Assembly: GCA_030427865.1 (NCBI GenBank)
Contig: JAUICK010000010.1
Coordinates: forward strand, 1 to 64,000
Reading direction: 5' to 3'
Origin: Bacteroidia bacterium
GTDB taxonomy: Bacteria; Bacteroidota; Bacteroidia; Flavobacteriales; Flavobacteriaceae
DNA length: 64,000 bases
The number at the start of each line of letters is the position of its first letter. Positions within the stretch are counted from its first letter, which is position 1. This document shows positions 17,685 through 25,882 of this stretch, one piece after another. Under the pieces are notes generated by a model. That model was given only the letters and a program-made list of their open reading frames with translations, did not search any database and was not told where the DNA came from. The position numbers were made by a program, and so were the translations under genes.

Positions 17685-17716
17685 AAAAAGACCATCTTTT
17701 TTTGATGGTCTTTTTT
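17685..17716 (+). terminator. Terminator of the fad operon
   Basis: Stem AAAAAGACCATC / GATGGTCTTTTT with a T7 loop, followed by T residues, 126 bases after the fadE stop. Confidence 0.85.
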
Positions 17717-17799
17717 AGTATTAAATTGTTGTTAATAGCATTTATTCAATTCAAATTAACTCAGTTTTATTGTAAATTAGTATTTTCTAAAACATTAAG

Positions 17800-18714
17800 A
17801 TGAAACGAATGATGAATATTTACACACCAATTATTTGCAGCTTTTTATTGCTATTCTGTGCAAAACCTGCATCAGAAAAAGAAAATATTACAGCAAAAAT
17901 AACGACTACAAAAACTGTTGAAAAACACCCAAAATTTAATGCTTACTGGTATGCAGGAAAAGCAGAGATAACTTCGTACAAATTGTCACAAGTTAGGTAT
18001 GGAGAAATTCACGAAGGAACTGCAGTAAACATTTTTGTAACTGAAGATTTCTTGCCTAAAAAACAAGTAAAAGCAGATACTCAAAACAAGAAAAACATTC
18101 CTGTTTTAAAATTGAATAGCACTAAAAAATTTACCACTGGAATTTACCCATACTCTTTAATGACTAGTAGCTTCTCTCCTATTGATAATAACAAAAAAGC
18201 GATTAAAATATCTTTCTCTTCTCAAGAATGGTGTGGTAATACTTTTGTACAATTGAATAACAAAAGCAATTATGAAATTGATTTTCACTCGTATTTTGAG
18301 AGTAATGCTGATAGACAAAAAACCCTTAAAAAAGATGTTTTAGAAAATGACCTTTGGAATAAAATTAGAATACATCCTTATGGAATTCCAAAAGGAAAGT
18401 ATAAAGTAATCCCCTCTTTTGAGTTTTTAGCATTAAATCATCAAAAAATTAAAGCCTATGATGCAGAAATCAATTTGATAGAAAAAGAAGGTTTTATTTA
18501 TTTTTCTGTTTTCTATCCAGAACTGAAAAGAAAACTAACAATAAAATTAACCAAAGAATTTCCTTATTCTATAGAAAGTTGGAAAGAAATCATTAGATCT
18601 CGTGGAAAAACATTAGCTACAAAAGCTACAAAAATTAAAACCATTAAATCTGCTTATTGGAGTAAAAATGGGGTGAACAATATTGAAGAAAGAAAAGAGT
18701 TGGGTTTGGAATAA
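17800..18714 (+). CDS. Lipoprotein of unknown function (often misnamed Maf-like)
   Basis: A 304-residue predicted lipoprotein: hydrophobic leader and lipobox ending at Cys20 (LLLFC). The mature part starts with a segment KFNAYWYAGKAEITSYKLSQVRYGE that is characteristic of a Bacteroidota family. From memory, homologues are sometimes labelled septum formation inhibitor Maf, but nothing here resembles the Maf nucleotide pyrophosphatase fold or its signature, and an exported lipoprotein would be in the wrong compartment. The function is unknown. Upstream of an M28 peptidase lipoprotein by 33 bases and probably cotranscribed. Confidence 0.75.
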   Translation: MKRMMNIYTPIICSFLLLFCAKPASEKENITAKITTTKTVEKHPKFNAYWYAGKAEITSYKLSQVRYGEIHEGTAVNIFVTEDFLPKKQVKADTQNKKNIPVLKLNSTKKFTTGIYPYSLMTSSFSPIDNNKKAIKISFSSQEWCGNTFVQLNNKSNYEIDFHSYFESNADRQKTLKKDVLENDLWNKIRIHPYGIPKGKYKVIPSFEFLALNHQKIKAYDAEINLIEKEGFIYFSVFYPELKRKLTIKLTKEFPYSIESWKEIIRSRGKTLATKATKIKTIKSAYWSKNGVNNIEERKELGLE

Positions 18715-18747
18715 AATCTATAATTTTAGCTTAAAAACACATTTATA

Positions 18748-19707
18748 ATGAAAATATATATATGCTATTTTCTAACCATTACTATACTTGCTTTTGGTTG
18801 TCAATCAAAAAAAACAATACAAATTGATGAAAATACATTATTAGAAAATATAAAAATTCTTTCTCACGATTCTTTAGAAGGTCGTGGTTTTTCTAAACCT
18901 GGAAATTATAAAGCTCAATTATTTATTGCAAATCAATTCAAAAAAATTGGGTTAGAAAAAGTAAATAGTAGCGCTTACATTCAGAAGTTTCCGTATACTT
19001 TTTCTGGAAAAAGGAGACAACGAATGTTTCCTGTTAAAAATGCAGCTGAAGATTTTTCTAATGTAAAAGACACCACTGTTATTGGCGGAAATGTAATTGG
19101 AAAAATATCAGGAAAAATAAATAAAACTATTGTAATTACAGGACATTTAGATCATTTAGGCATCAGAAATGGACAAATTTATAATGGTGCTGATGATGAT
19201 GCTTCTGGAACTGCTGCGCTTTTTGCAATTGCCCATTATTTCTTAAAAAACAAACCAAAACATACGTTGGTTTTTGCTGCTGTAGATGCAGAAGAAATAG
19301 GTTCTTTAGGTGCTGATTATTTCTTGAAAAATTACTCCTCTAAAGAAAATATTGTCTTAAATATAAATATGGATATGATTGCTCATAACGATTCCTTACA
19401 ATTGTACGCTTGTGGAACGCATCATTATCCACAGCTAAAAAAGCCATTAAAAAATATAGAATCTCCTATCAACTTATTATTTGGGCATGACAACCCAAAA
19501 GATAAAACCAAAGACGATTGGACGTTTTCTTCTGACCACAGAATTTTTCATAAAGAGAAAATTCCGTTTATATATTTTGGTGTAGAAGATCATAAAGATT
19601 ATCACAAGCCTACGGATACTTTTGAGAACATTAATAAAGAGTTTTATATAGATGCTGTAAAATTAATTATAAAATCTATTGAGAATTTGGATAATCATTT
19701 AAAATAA
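18748..19707 (+). CDS. M28 family zinc metallopeptidase, lipoprotein
   Basis: A 319-residue exported aminopeptidase-like enzyme. Lipobox Cys18 (AFGC). Metal-binding residues of the M28 fold are in order: His133 (GHLDHLG), Asp149/150 (NGADDDASG), Glu182/183 (DAEEIGSLGAD, also the catalytic Glu), Asp in NINMDMI and His in HKDYHKPTDT. No PDZ or PA domain. It probably releases N-terminal amino acids from peptides outside the inner membrane. A terminator follows at 19712. Confidence 0.92.
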   Translation: MKIYICYFLTITILAFGCQSKKTIQIDENTLLENIKILSHDSLEGRGFSKPGNYKAQLFIANQFKKIGLEKVNSSAYIQKFPYTFSGKRRQRMFPVKNAAEDFSNVKDTTVIGGNVIGKISGKINKTIVITGHLDHLGIRNGQIYNGADDDASGTAALFAIAHYFLKNKPKHTLVFAAVDAEEIGSLGADYFLKNYSSKENIVLNINMDMIAHNDSLQLYACGTHHYPQLKKPLKNIESPINLLFGHDNPKDKTKDDWTFSSDHRIFHKEKIPFIYFGVEDHKDYHKPTDTFENINKEFYIDAVKLIIKSIENLDNHLK

Positions 19708-19711
19708 CAGG

Positions 19712-19743
19712 AAGAGATTACCTCTACAGTAATCTCTTTTTTA
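19712..19743 (+). terminator. Terminator after M28 peptidase gene
   Basis: Stem AAGAGATTAC / GTAATCTCTT around a 7-base loop, followed by TTTTT. Confidence 0.85.
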
Positions 19744-19757
19744 TCTATGCTAAACAA

Positions 19758-20582
19758 CTATTTTGCTCTAATAATTACATCTCCATTAAAATTTTTAAAG
19801 AGTATTTCTGCACCTCCACCATTAATAGAACCTGTAATCCATTTCTCTACTTTTACATTATAAGCGTTTCCTTTTTCATGATTGCCTTTAGTTATTTTTG
19901 CTGAAGATGGTTTTGTTTTTAAATCGAAATCTGTAAAAATTTCTCCTCTATCAGATTTTACCTTTATGTCTGCTTTTATTGTTTTTGGAAATGTGATATC
20001 TATATCTCCATTTAAGCTACTAAATGCCATGGCTACATTAGGAGTTACTTTTATAAAGTTAACCACGATATTTCTGTTTAAAGCATCTGCACTTACAGAA
20101 CCACTAATATCTTTTAAAGTAATTTTTCCATTGGTGTTGCTAACATCCATTGTACCGTTTATATTTTCTACATAAATCTCTCCTCTATTTATTGTTGAAA
20201 TTTTTAAAGAGAAATTTTTAGGAACTTGAATTTCAAAATCTGTTGTACCATGCACAGAACTTCTAACTCTAACAGTATTGTCATATTCTTCTGCAGAGAA
20301 CTCTAAAGAATTATTCGAAATTCTTTTTAATCCATTGGTATTCGATTTACCTACTCTGTGTCTTCTGTGCTGCTTATCATCTTTTCTCTTTGTTCCTTTA
20401 ACAATAACTTCTTTTCCTGAAGTTCCAATTATTTTTATAGACCCATTTATAATTCCCATTTTTAATAACCCTGGTTTTAAAGGATTGCTTAAAGGTATAG
20501 TTACTGTTTCTTGGGCTTTAAGGTTTATTGTTAATAAAAACAATATACTTGCTAACACGATATTTGTATTCTTTAAATTCAT
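19758..20582 (-). CDS. DUF4097-type beta-strand repeat protein, exported
   Basis: A 274-residue protein with a signal peptide (residues 1-23, ending LKAQ). The rest is a run of short beta strands with the repeating INGxIxxxxxSG / LNGDIxITFP pattern of the DUF4097 putative adhesin family, which folds as a right-handed beta helix. Located outside the inner membrane. Last gene of an operon: ECF sigma, anti-sigma, DUF4097, DUF4097. The function is unknown; such proteins may report or buffer envelope stress. Confidence 0.8.
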   Translation of the reverse strand: MNLKNTNIVLASILFLLTINLKAQETVTIPLSNPLKPGLLKMGIINGSIKIIGTSGKEVIVKGTKRKDDKQHRRHRVGKSNTNGLKRISNNSLEFSAEEYDNTVRVRSSVHGTTDFEIQVPKNFSLKISTINRGEIYVENINGTMDVSNTNGKITLKDISGSVSADALNRNIVVNFIKVTPNVAMAFSSLNGDIDITFPKTIKADIKVKSDRGEIFTDFDLKTKPSSAKITKGNHEKGNAYNVKVEKWITGSINGGGAEILFKNFNGDVIIRAK

Positions 20583-20610
20583 TTTTTTTTGATATTTTAA
20601 TTTTATGAAA

Positions 20611-21525
20611 TTACTTTTTTACTATTGCATCTCCATTTAACTGATTAAAATGCAAATGAACATTTCCATTTCCTATTTTAAAATGCTTCTTAGAATCTAC
20701 TTTATATTTTGTTTTCTTGTTTTTATATTCTTTCGTTGCTTTTAATTCTGGAGCGGTTTTTATCACATCAAAATTGGTATAAAACTCCCCATTCATAGTT
20801 TTATAAGTTATGCTTGCATTCAAATCTTTTTGAAATTTGATATTGATATCTCCGTTTAACGAATTGTAAAAACTTTCTTCTGTTGGGTTTTTTGCATACG
20901 TAATAGTAATGTCTTTATTCAAAGCATTAACATCTGTTTTTCCTGAAACGTTTTTCATATTAATAGCTCCATTAATATTATGAACTACAAGTAATTTTCC
21001 ATGAACATTTTCTACAGTAATGTTTCCATTATTTACCGCTTTTATATCTATACTTGCATTTTTTGGTACTTTAATTTTAAAATCTAACCTGTATTTATAC
21101 ATACGTTTACTTCTGTGTTTGTAATTTCTTCTATAATTAAAACTAAATTCTCTATGATCGAACTGTCCCGTTTTTAAGTCGAAATGAGAATAGGGAGAAT
21201 CTAAATAGACATAGACAGCGTCGTTTTTTTTAACTGACTTAATCCCGATTTCTTCTTTACCCGTTTGTAAGTCTTTTTGAGTATCTGCAGATATGGTTTT
21301 TACAACTTCTACTTTTATGGTTTTACCATTATAACCTTTAACATCTATAGATCCGTAAACATTATCTACTACTAAAATATTATCTAAAGATTCTCTATTA
21401 AACAGATATTCTTTGGTTATGGTTTCTGTACTTTTTAATTTTTTATCTTTCTGATGTCTTTGACTCATTAGATTTGTGATACAGAAAAAAAGGGTAATAA
21501 TTGTTATTGATTTTAAAAATTTCAT
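20611..21525 (-). CDS. DUF4097-type beta-strand repeat protein, exported
   Basis: A 304-residue paralogue of the next gene, with the same signal peptide and beta-helix pattern (VDNVYGSIDVKGYNGK, AVNNGNITVENVHGK, NSLNGDINIKFQ, MNGEFYTNFDV). It carries an insert rich in Arg/Lys/Tyr (about residues 120-140, HREFSFNYRRNYKHRSKRMYKYR) that the paralogue has as a shorter basic stretch. 28 bases separate the two. The spacer upstream (21526-21636) holds no gene. Confidence 0.8.
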   Translation of the reverse strand: MKFLKSITIITLFFCITNLMSQRHQKDKKLKSTETITKEYLFNRESLDNILVVDNVYGSIDVKGYNGKTIKVEVVKTISADTQKDLQTGKEEIGIKSVKKNDAVYVYLDSPYSHFDLKTGQFDHREFSFNYRRNYKHRSKRMYKYRLDFKIKVPKNASIDIKAVNNGNITVENVHGKLLVVHNINGAINMKNVSGKTDVNALNKDITITYAKNPTEESFYNSLNGDINIKFQKDLNASITYKTMNGEFYTNFDVIKTAPELKATKEYKNKKTKYKVDSKKHFKIGNGNVHLHFNQLNGDAIVKK

Positions 21526-21636
21526 AATTTGATGTTTTAATGTCTGTTAAAAAGCAGTTTAAAATGACTATTGTTTCTCTTTGTAAAAAGCGGCCTAGGA
21601 TTTGCCAGTTACATCAAAATTTATATTTATTGGTTA

Positions 21637-22425
21637 TTAGATAATACTCTTTATGCTTTCTTCCATTTTTTCTTTAGCTGATGCATTTACATCATCTTCT
21701 TTAATTAGTTTTTTAAAAGGTTTTACTGCTTTCTTTTCTTGTAAAATTACCATTAAATCTGCCAATTCCATTTGTACTAAAGGCGATGTTTGATTTGCAA
21801 TAGATGTAACCAAACCTTCTCTAACTAAAGGAATATGTGTGTACTTTTTTAATGCCTCTATAGCAGATAAACGTACATTTACATTGTCATCATTATTTAA
21901 AGTAGAAAACAGTGCTTTTAATATGGTTTCGGTAACATCATTTAATTTATTTACTTCGTTTACAGCTTGCAATCTTTTATTTGCAGAAGGTTGATCTAAC
22001 AATGTTAGTACCAATTGAGAGCGTACATTTTCAGTTTCAGCTTTAGCTACTTTTAAAGTTTCTTTTGATGTATTTGAATTTATATTCAATTGATTTCCAA
22101 TAAAAAAACCAACTGCTAAAATTGCAAACGTATAAGCAAATTGTTTTATCAATTTTGTTGAAAAGAAACTTTGTAATTTTTGTGTAAATGAAATTTGATT
22201 CCTCTTTTCTTCTTCAGCTTTTAACATTGCGTAAAAGTTCATGTCCATATTGGTAGAGGGCTCTATAGTTTCTTTGCTTACATTCCAAAATGCTTTAGTA
22301 GTATTAAACTCTTTTTGCAAATTAGAGTTTTCTTTCAATAACTGTTTAAATTCTTGTTGTTTATCATCAGCTAAATTGCCAGATAGGTAATCGATTATTG
22401 CAATTTTAAATTCTTCTATTTTCAT
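21637..22425 (-). CDS. Membrane anti-sigma-like protein with HEAT-type repeats
   Basis: A 262-residue protein. The N-terminal 60 residues are helical (LSGNLADDKQQEFKQLLKEN, the zinc-less anti-sigma N-terminal type of Bacteroidota), one membrane helix lies at about 92-110 (FAYTFAILAVGFFIGNQL), and the exported C-terminal half (about 135-262) has HEAT-like repeats (NVRLSAIEALKKY, VQMELADLMVILQEKK). It begins 2 bases after the ECF sigma stop. Binding and inhibition of that sigma factor is the natural inference; it is not proven by sequence. Confidence 0.75.
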   Translation of the reverse strand: MKIEEFKIAIIDYLSGNLADDKQQEFKQLLKENSNLQKEFNTTKAFWNVSKETIEPSTNMDMNFYAMLKAEEEKRNQISFTQKLQSFFSTKLIKQFAYTFAILAVGFFIGNQLNINSNTSKETLKVAKAETENVRSQLVLTLLDQPSANKRLQAVNEVNKLNDVTETILKALFSTLNNDDNVNVRLSAIEALKKYTHIPLVREGLVTSIANQTSPLVQMELADLMVILQEKKAVKPFKKLIKEDDVNASAKEKMEESIKSII

Positions 22426-22427
22426 AA

Positions 22428-22979
22428 TTATTGTTTTTCTAAGGTTAGAAAAATAGTTTTTAGTTCGTTAATGGCTCTGTGTACTTTTATTCTGGCATTT
22501 CCTTCAGAACACCCTATAATTTCGCCTACTTCTTTATATTTTAGTTCTTTAAATTTGCTTAAAAGCAATACTTCTTTTTTTTCTGATGAAAGCATACTCA
22601 GCGCTTTTTTTAATGTTGATGAATTTTCTAAAACTTCAATTTCTACATCAATAGTATCATTTTCAGATATTGTATAACTCACTTCATCTATAGCTTGATG
22701 TTGGTTTTTTTTCTGCTTTTTAAATTCGTCATACATTTCATTTCTAGCAATTTGAAAAACCCAGGTAATGAATTTACTTTCTTGATGAAACGTGTATTTG
22801 TACTTTAATACTCTTATAAATACATTTTGCACTAAATCTTCACTTAAACTTGCATCTTTATTCATTTTATAAAAGAAGCCAAACAATCTTTTTTTGTAGC
22901 GCTCATACAACAAGCCTAAATTATGGGTTTGACCTTCTTTTACTTTTAGCATCAATGCATTATCTGATAATGTATTCAA
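22428..22979 (-). CDS. ECF RNA polymerase sigma factor
   Basis: A 183-residue sigma factor with region 2 (DASLSEDLVQNVFIRVLKYKYTFHQESKFITWVFQIARNEMYDEFKK; -10 recognition) and region 4 (LSSEKKEVLLLSKFKELKYKEVGEIIGCSEGNARIKVHRAINEL; -35 recognition), no other domain. It directs the operon with its anti-sigma and two DUF4097 proteins. The 14-mer TTGTAACGTTTTAA upstream may be its own promoter. Confidence 0.92.
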   Translation of the reverse strand: MNTLSDNALMLKVKEGQTHNLGLLYERYKKRLFGFFYKMNKDASLSEDLVQNVFIRVLKYKYTFHQESKFITWVFQIARNEMYDEFKKQKKNQHQAIDEVSYTISENDTIDVEIEVLENSSTLKKALSMLSSEKKEVLLLSKFKELKYKEVGEIIGCSEGNARIKVHRAINELKTIFLTLEKQ

Positions 22980-23026
22980 CTTTAATGGGTTTGGTTGGTT
23001 TTCTGAACAGATATACTGCTCTATTT

Positions 23027-23040
23027 TTAAAACGTTACAA
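23027..23040 (-). promoter_or_regulatory. Candidate autoregulated ECF promoter -35
   Basis: Minus-strand TTGTAACGTTTTAA, 47 bases upstream of the sigma gene, identical to the element before the ABC transporter at 11484-11497. Sixteen bases after GTAAC there is AGTATA here and ATACTA there, a possible -10. Confidence 0.45.
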
Positions 23041-23076
23041 ATTAGTTAATTTTATTTTTTAAAAAGTTTAAAAACA

Positions 23077-23108
23077 AAAAAGAGATTCCATTTCTGAAAT
23101 CTCTTTTT
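23077..23108 (-). terminator. Terminator of trxB
   Basis: Stem AAAAAGAGATT / AATCTCTTTTT around a 10-base loop, in the spacer after the trxB stop (minus strand), T-rich on its 3' side. Confidence 0.8.
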
Positions 23109-23133
23109 ATTTATAATAAAAGCAACTGCGTTG

Positions 23134-24081
23134 CTACTCTAATGCACCTAAATAACGTTCTGCATCTAAAGCTGCCATACATCCTGTACCTGCTGCTGTA
23201 ACTGCTTGTCTGTATTCTTTATCTTGAATATCACCAGCTGCAAAAACTCCTGGTAAATTTGTTTTAGTAGATTTTCCTTTGGTAATCAAATACCCCGTTT
23301 CATCCATATCTAAAACACCTTTAAACAAATCTGAATTTGGCTTATGCCCAATTGCAATAAAAACTCCTGTAACTATAATTTCTGTTGTTTCTTTAGTTTG
23401 ATTATTAATAGCTCTTACACCTTCAACTACATTTTCACCTAAAACTTCATCAATTTCTGTGTTGTATAACACTTCTATATTTTCAGTTCTGTTAACTCTG
23501 TGTTGCATTGCTTTAGAAGCTCTCATATAATCTTTACGAACCAACATGGTAACTTTACTACAAATATTTGCTAAATAGGTAGCTTCTTCAGCAGCAGTAT
23601 CTCCTGCTCCAACAACTACTACATCTTGTCCTTTGTAGAAAAAACCATCACAAGTTGCACAGGCAGAAACTCCTCCACCAATCAAACGTTGTTCGCTTTC
23701 TATTCCTAAATATTTTGCAGTAGCACCTGTACAAATAATAATGGTTTCTGCTTCTATTTGTTTAGACTCATCAACAACCACTTTATGAATACCCCCAACT
23801 TCTTCACTTAAATCTACAGAAGTAACCAAACCAAAACGCACATCAGTTCCAAAACGTTCTGCTTGATGTTTTAAATCTTCCATCATCGCAGTTCCATCAG
23901 TTCCATCTTTATATCCAGGGAAATTATCAACTTCTGTAGTAGTGGTTAATTGACCTCCCATTTGCATTCCAGTATACATAATTGGTTTCATATCTGCTCT
24001 GGCTGCATAAATCGCTGCTGTGTAACCAGCTGGTCCAGAACCAATAATTAAGCATTTTATTTTTTCTATAGTATCTGACAT
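23134..24081 (-). CDS. trxB: Thioredoxin-disulfide reductase
   Basis: A 315-residue cytosolic FAD/NADPH enzyme reducing thioredoxin. FAD-binding motif IGSGPAGYTAAIYAARA, redox-active disulfide in ACATCDGFFY, NADPH-binding VVVGAGDTAAEEA, and the final FAD motif GVFAAGDIQDKEYRQAVTAAGTG. Length is standard. Monocistronic, with its own promoter (24113) and terminator (23077). Likely electron source for the thioredoxin/peroxiredoxin pair at 5868-6886. Confidence 0.97.
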   Translation of the reverse strand: MSDTIEKIKCLIIGSGPAGYTAAIYAARADMKPIMYTGMQMGGQLTTTTEVDNFPGYKDGTDGTAMMEDLKHQAERFGTDVRFGLVTSVDLSEEVGGIHKVVVDESKQIEAETIIICTGATAKYLGIESEQRLIGGGVSACATCDGFFYKGQDVVVVGAGDTAAEEATYLANICSKVTMLVRKDYMRASKAMQHRVNRTENIEVLYNTEIDEVLGENVVEGVRAINNQTKETTEIIVTGVFIAIGHKPNSDLFKGVLDMDETGYLITKGKSTKTNLPGVFAAGDIQDKEYRQAVTAAGTGCMAALDAERYLGALE

Positions 24082-24112
24082 AATTTTACGTTTCTGTAAT
24101 TTTTTTGAATAG

Positions 24113-24120
24113 CAAAAATA
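24113..24120 (-). promoter_or_regulatory. -7 promoter element of trxB (TATTTTTG)
   Basis: Minus-strand TATTTTTG, full match to TAnnTTTG, 31 bases upstream of the trxB start. Confidence 0.6.
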
Positions 24121-24209
24121 TTATTTTTTGACACTTATTTACGATAATGTTTATAAGTTTTAACAATCAAAAAATAAAGGAAAAGAATGATATTTTTGTA
24201 AGTTAAAAT

Positions 24210-25292
24210 TTATCTTGATAGCAAGCGAATAATTCCTAAATTTTCAACACCAACATAGATATAACCATCTATACCTTGCTCAATAGAACGCACTCTACCA
24301 ATATCTTTTAGCAGTTTTACTTCTTTAAAAATTGTATCTCCTTTTAAGATACACCTACTTACATATTGAAATTTTAGAGAACCAACCAACAAATTTCCTT
24401 TCCATTTATCATATTTATCACTGTTGATAAACGCCATACCACTTGGCGCTATAGAAGGTGTCCAATAATGAAGCGGATTTTCCATTCCTGGTATCGAAGT
24501 TTTATCAGTAAACTTTGTTCCACTATAATTTATACCATAGCTTGCTTTTGGCCAACCATAATTTTTTCCTTTTTGAATAATATTGATTTCATCTCCACCT
24601 CTTGGACCATGCTCGTGAGCCCAAATTTGATTGGAAAACGGATTGATTTCCATACCTTGTGGATTTCGATGTCCGTAACTATAAATTGCTTTTTTAGCAT
24701 TTTTAATATTTACAAAAGGATTGTCTTTTGGGATAGAACCATCATCATTTAAACGATAAATTTTACCACAATCTTTGGTGATATCTTGAGGATTAACATC
24801 TCTATTTCCACGATCTCCTACACTAAAATAAACATGATTCTCTTTGTCAAAAGCTATTCTTGAACCAAAATGTTGTCCTCTTGTAGAGTTTGGACTGGCT
24901 TTATACAGTACTTCTTTAGCAACCAATTTATTCTCTTTTAATTTTGCTCTTAATAAGGTTGTATTACCTCCTTTACCCTTACCTTCTGATGAAGCATAGG
25001 TAAAATAAATCCACCCATTTTGTTTGTAATTAGGATGCAATTCTACGTCCATAAATCCACCTTGACCTCTTACATAAATTTTAGGTAAGTTTTGAACTTC
25101 TGTTTTTATTCCATTTTTAAAATGAATTAACTTTCCTTCTTTTTCAGTAATTAATATTGAATTATCAGGCAAAAAAGTAAAACCCCATGGATTGGTTAAG
25201 TCAGAGACAATTACTTCGAATTCTTTATCTTGAGAAAATGATAAAAAAGTAAAAAAAAGAGAAAGAATTGTGAGATATATTTTTTGTTTCAT
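24210..25292 (-). CDS. PQQ-dependent sugar dehydrogenase family protein
   Basis: A 360-residue exported beta-propeller of the soluble glucose dehydrogenase/sorbosone dehydrogenase family. Signal peptide 1-20 (FFTFLSFSQ). Recognisable segments: LTNPWGFTFLPDNSILITEKEG, GQGGFMDVELHP, RGQHFGSRIAFD, YSYGHRNPQGM and EHGPRGGDEIN, which carry the sGDH-like catalytic His and the calcium/PQQ ligands. Oxidises an aldose or related alcohol in the periplasm. The ATG at 25319 would add 9 residues; MKQKIYLTILSLF at 25292 gives a better signal peptide. Confidence 0.9.
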   Translation of the reverse strand: MKQKIYLTILSLFFTFLSFSQDKEFEVIVSDLTNPWGFTFLPDNSILITEKEGKLIHFKNGIKTEVQNLPKIYVRGQGGFMDVELHPNYKQNGWIYFTYASSEGKGKGGNTTLLRAKLKENKLVAKEVLYKASPNSTRGQHFGSRIAFDKENHVYFSVGDRGNRDVNPQDITKDCGKIYRLNDDGSIPKDNPFVNIKNAKKAIYSYGHRNPQGMEINPFSNQIWAHEHGPRGGDEINIIQKGKNYGWPKASYGINYSGTKFTDKTSIPGMENPLHYWTPSIAPSGMAFINSDKYDKWKGNLLVGSLKFQYVSRCILKGDTIFKEVKLLKDIGRVRSIEQGIDGYIYVGVENLGIIRLLSR

Positions 25293-25340
25293 TTCATTAA
25301 AATTTAGTAATAAAATCAATACAATATATAAATATTATTC

Positions 25341-25348
25341 TATATTTG
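25341..25348 (+). promoter_or_regulatory. -7 promoter element of tRNA-Pro (TATATTTG)
   Basis: Full match to TAnnTTTG, 25 bases before the mature tRNA, as expected for a short 5' leader. Confidence 0.65.
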
Positions 25349-25373
25349 CAGTCCTTAAAACGATAACCTTTTT

Positions 25374-25448
25374 CGGGGTGTAGCGTAGCCCGGTTATCGC
25401 GCCGCGTTTGGGACGCGGAGGTCGCAGGTTCGAATCCTGCCACCCCGA
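25374..25448 (+). tRNA. tRNA-Pro(TGG)
   Basis: A 75-base cloverleaf: acceptor CGGGGTG / CACCCCG, anticodon stem CCGCG / CGCGG with loop TTTGGGA (anticodon TGG, reads CCA/CCG and others), T-arm GCAGGTTCGAATCCTGC. Discriminator A; the CCA end is not encoded. Confidence 0.97.
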
Positions 25449-25472
25449 CTAAAATGAATACCATAGAAAACT

Positions 25473-25506
25473 AAAACCTTGTAAATCATATGATTTACAA
25501 GGTTTT
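25473..25506. terminator. Perfect 34-base palindrome, tRNA terminator
   Basis: Two 17-base arms (AAAACCTTGTAAATCAT and its complement) meet without a spacer, 25 bases after the tRNA. AAAA on the left and TTTT on the right make it work in both directions. Confidence 0.75.
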
Positions 25507-25882
25507 ATGGTTTTTGAACTATCATAAGAATTGAATTAATATGGTTTAGTTCGGTTAACAATTAGTAAATCTATGTAGCGTAGCTTACATATAGAGAAAG
25601 AGTAAAATTGAGTAAGTTTTCAATAAAAATTTTACCAAAAAGTACTATATGATTAAATCATGGTATTACAAAAATCCATATTAAAGCGATTGAAAGAAAA
25701 ATAAGCATTGCTATAAATTCTTTAAGGGAGAAAATAAATATAGGGTATAAAAGAATGTACCATTTAATAAAAGATTAACAGAACTATTAATTTTAAATAA
25801 TGATTTTTGATGCAAATTATTTGAACGATTGTTACTTTTTTCAACCAAAATCGTCTATTTTGTGTTAAATAGAATTATTTAA
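25507..25882. other. Gene-free spacer
   Basis: 376 bases without a convincing ORF. A small imperfect hairpin (CTATGTAGCG...GCTTACATATAG, 25571-25595) is the only structure noticed. The 3' part is very AT-rich and probably holds the promoter of the AraC-type gene, but no clean TAnnTTTG element was found close to it. A small RNA cannot be excluded. Confidence 0.5.

Noticed and set aside
25374-25460. Attachment site of an integrated island at tRNA-Pro
   Set aside because: No direct repeat of the tRNA 3' end and no integrase gene were seen downstream; the region is only accessory-looking by content.
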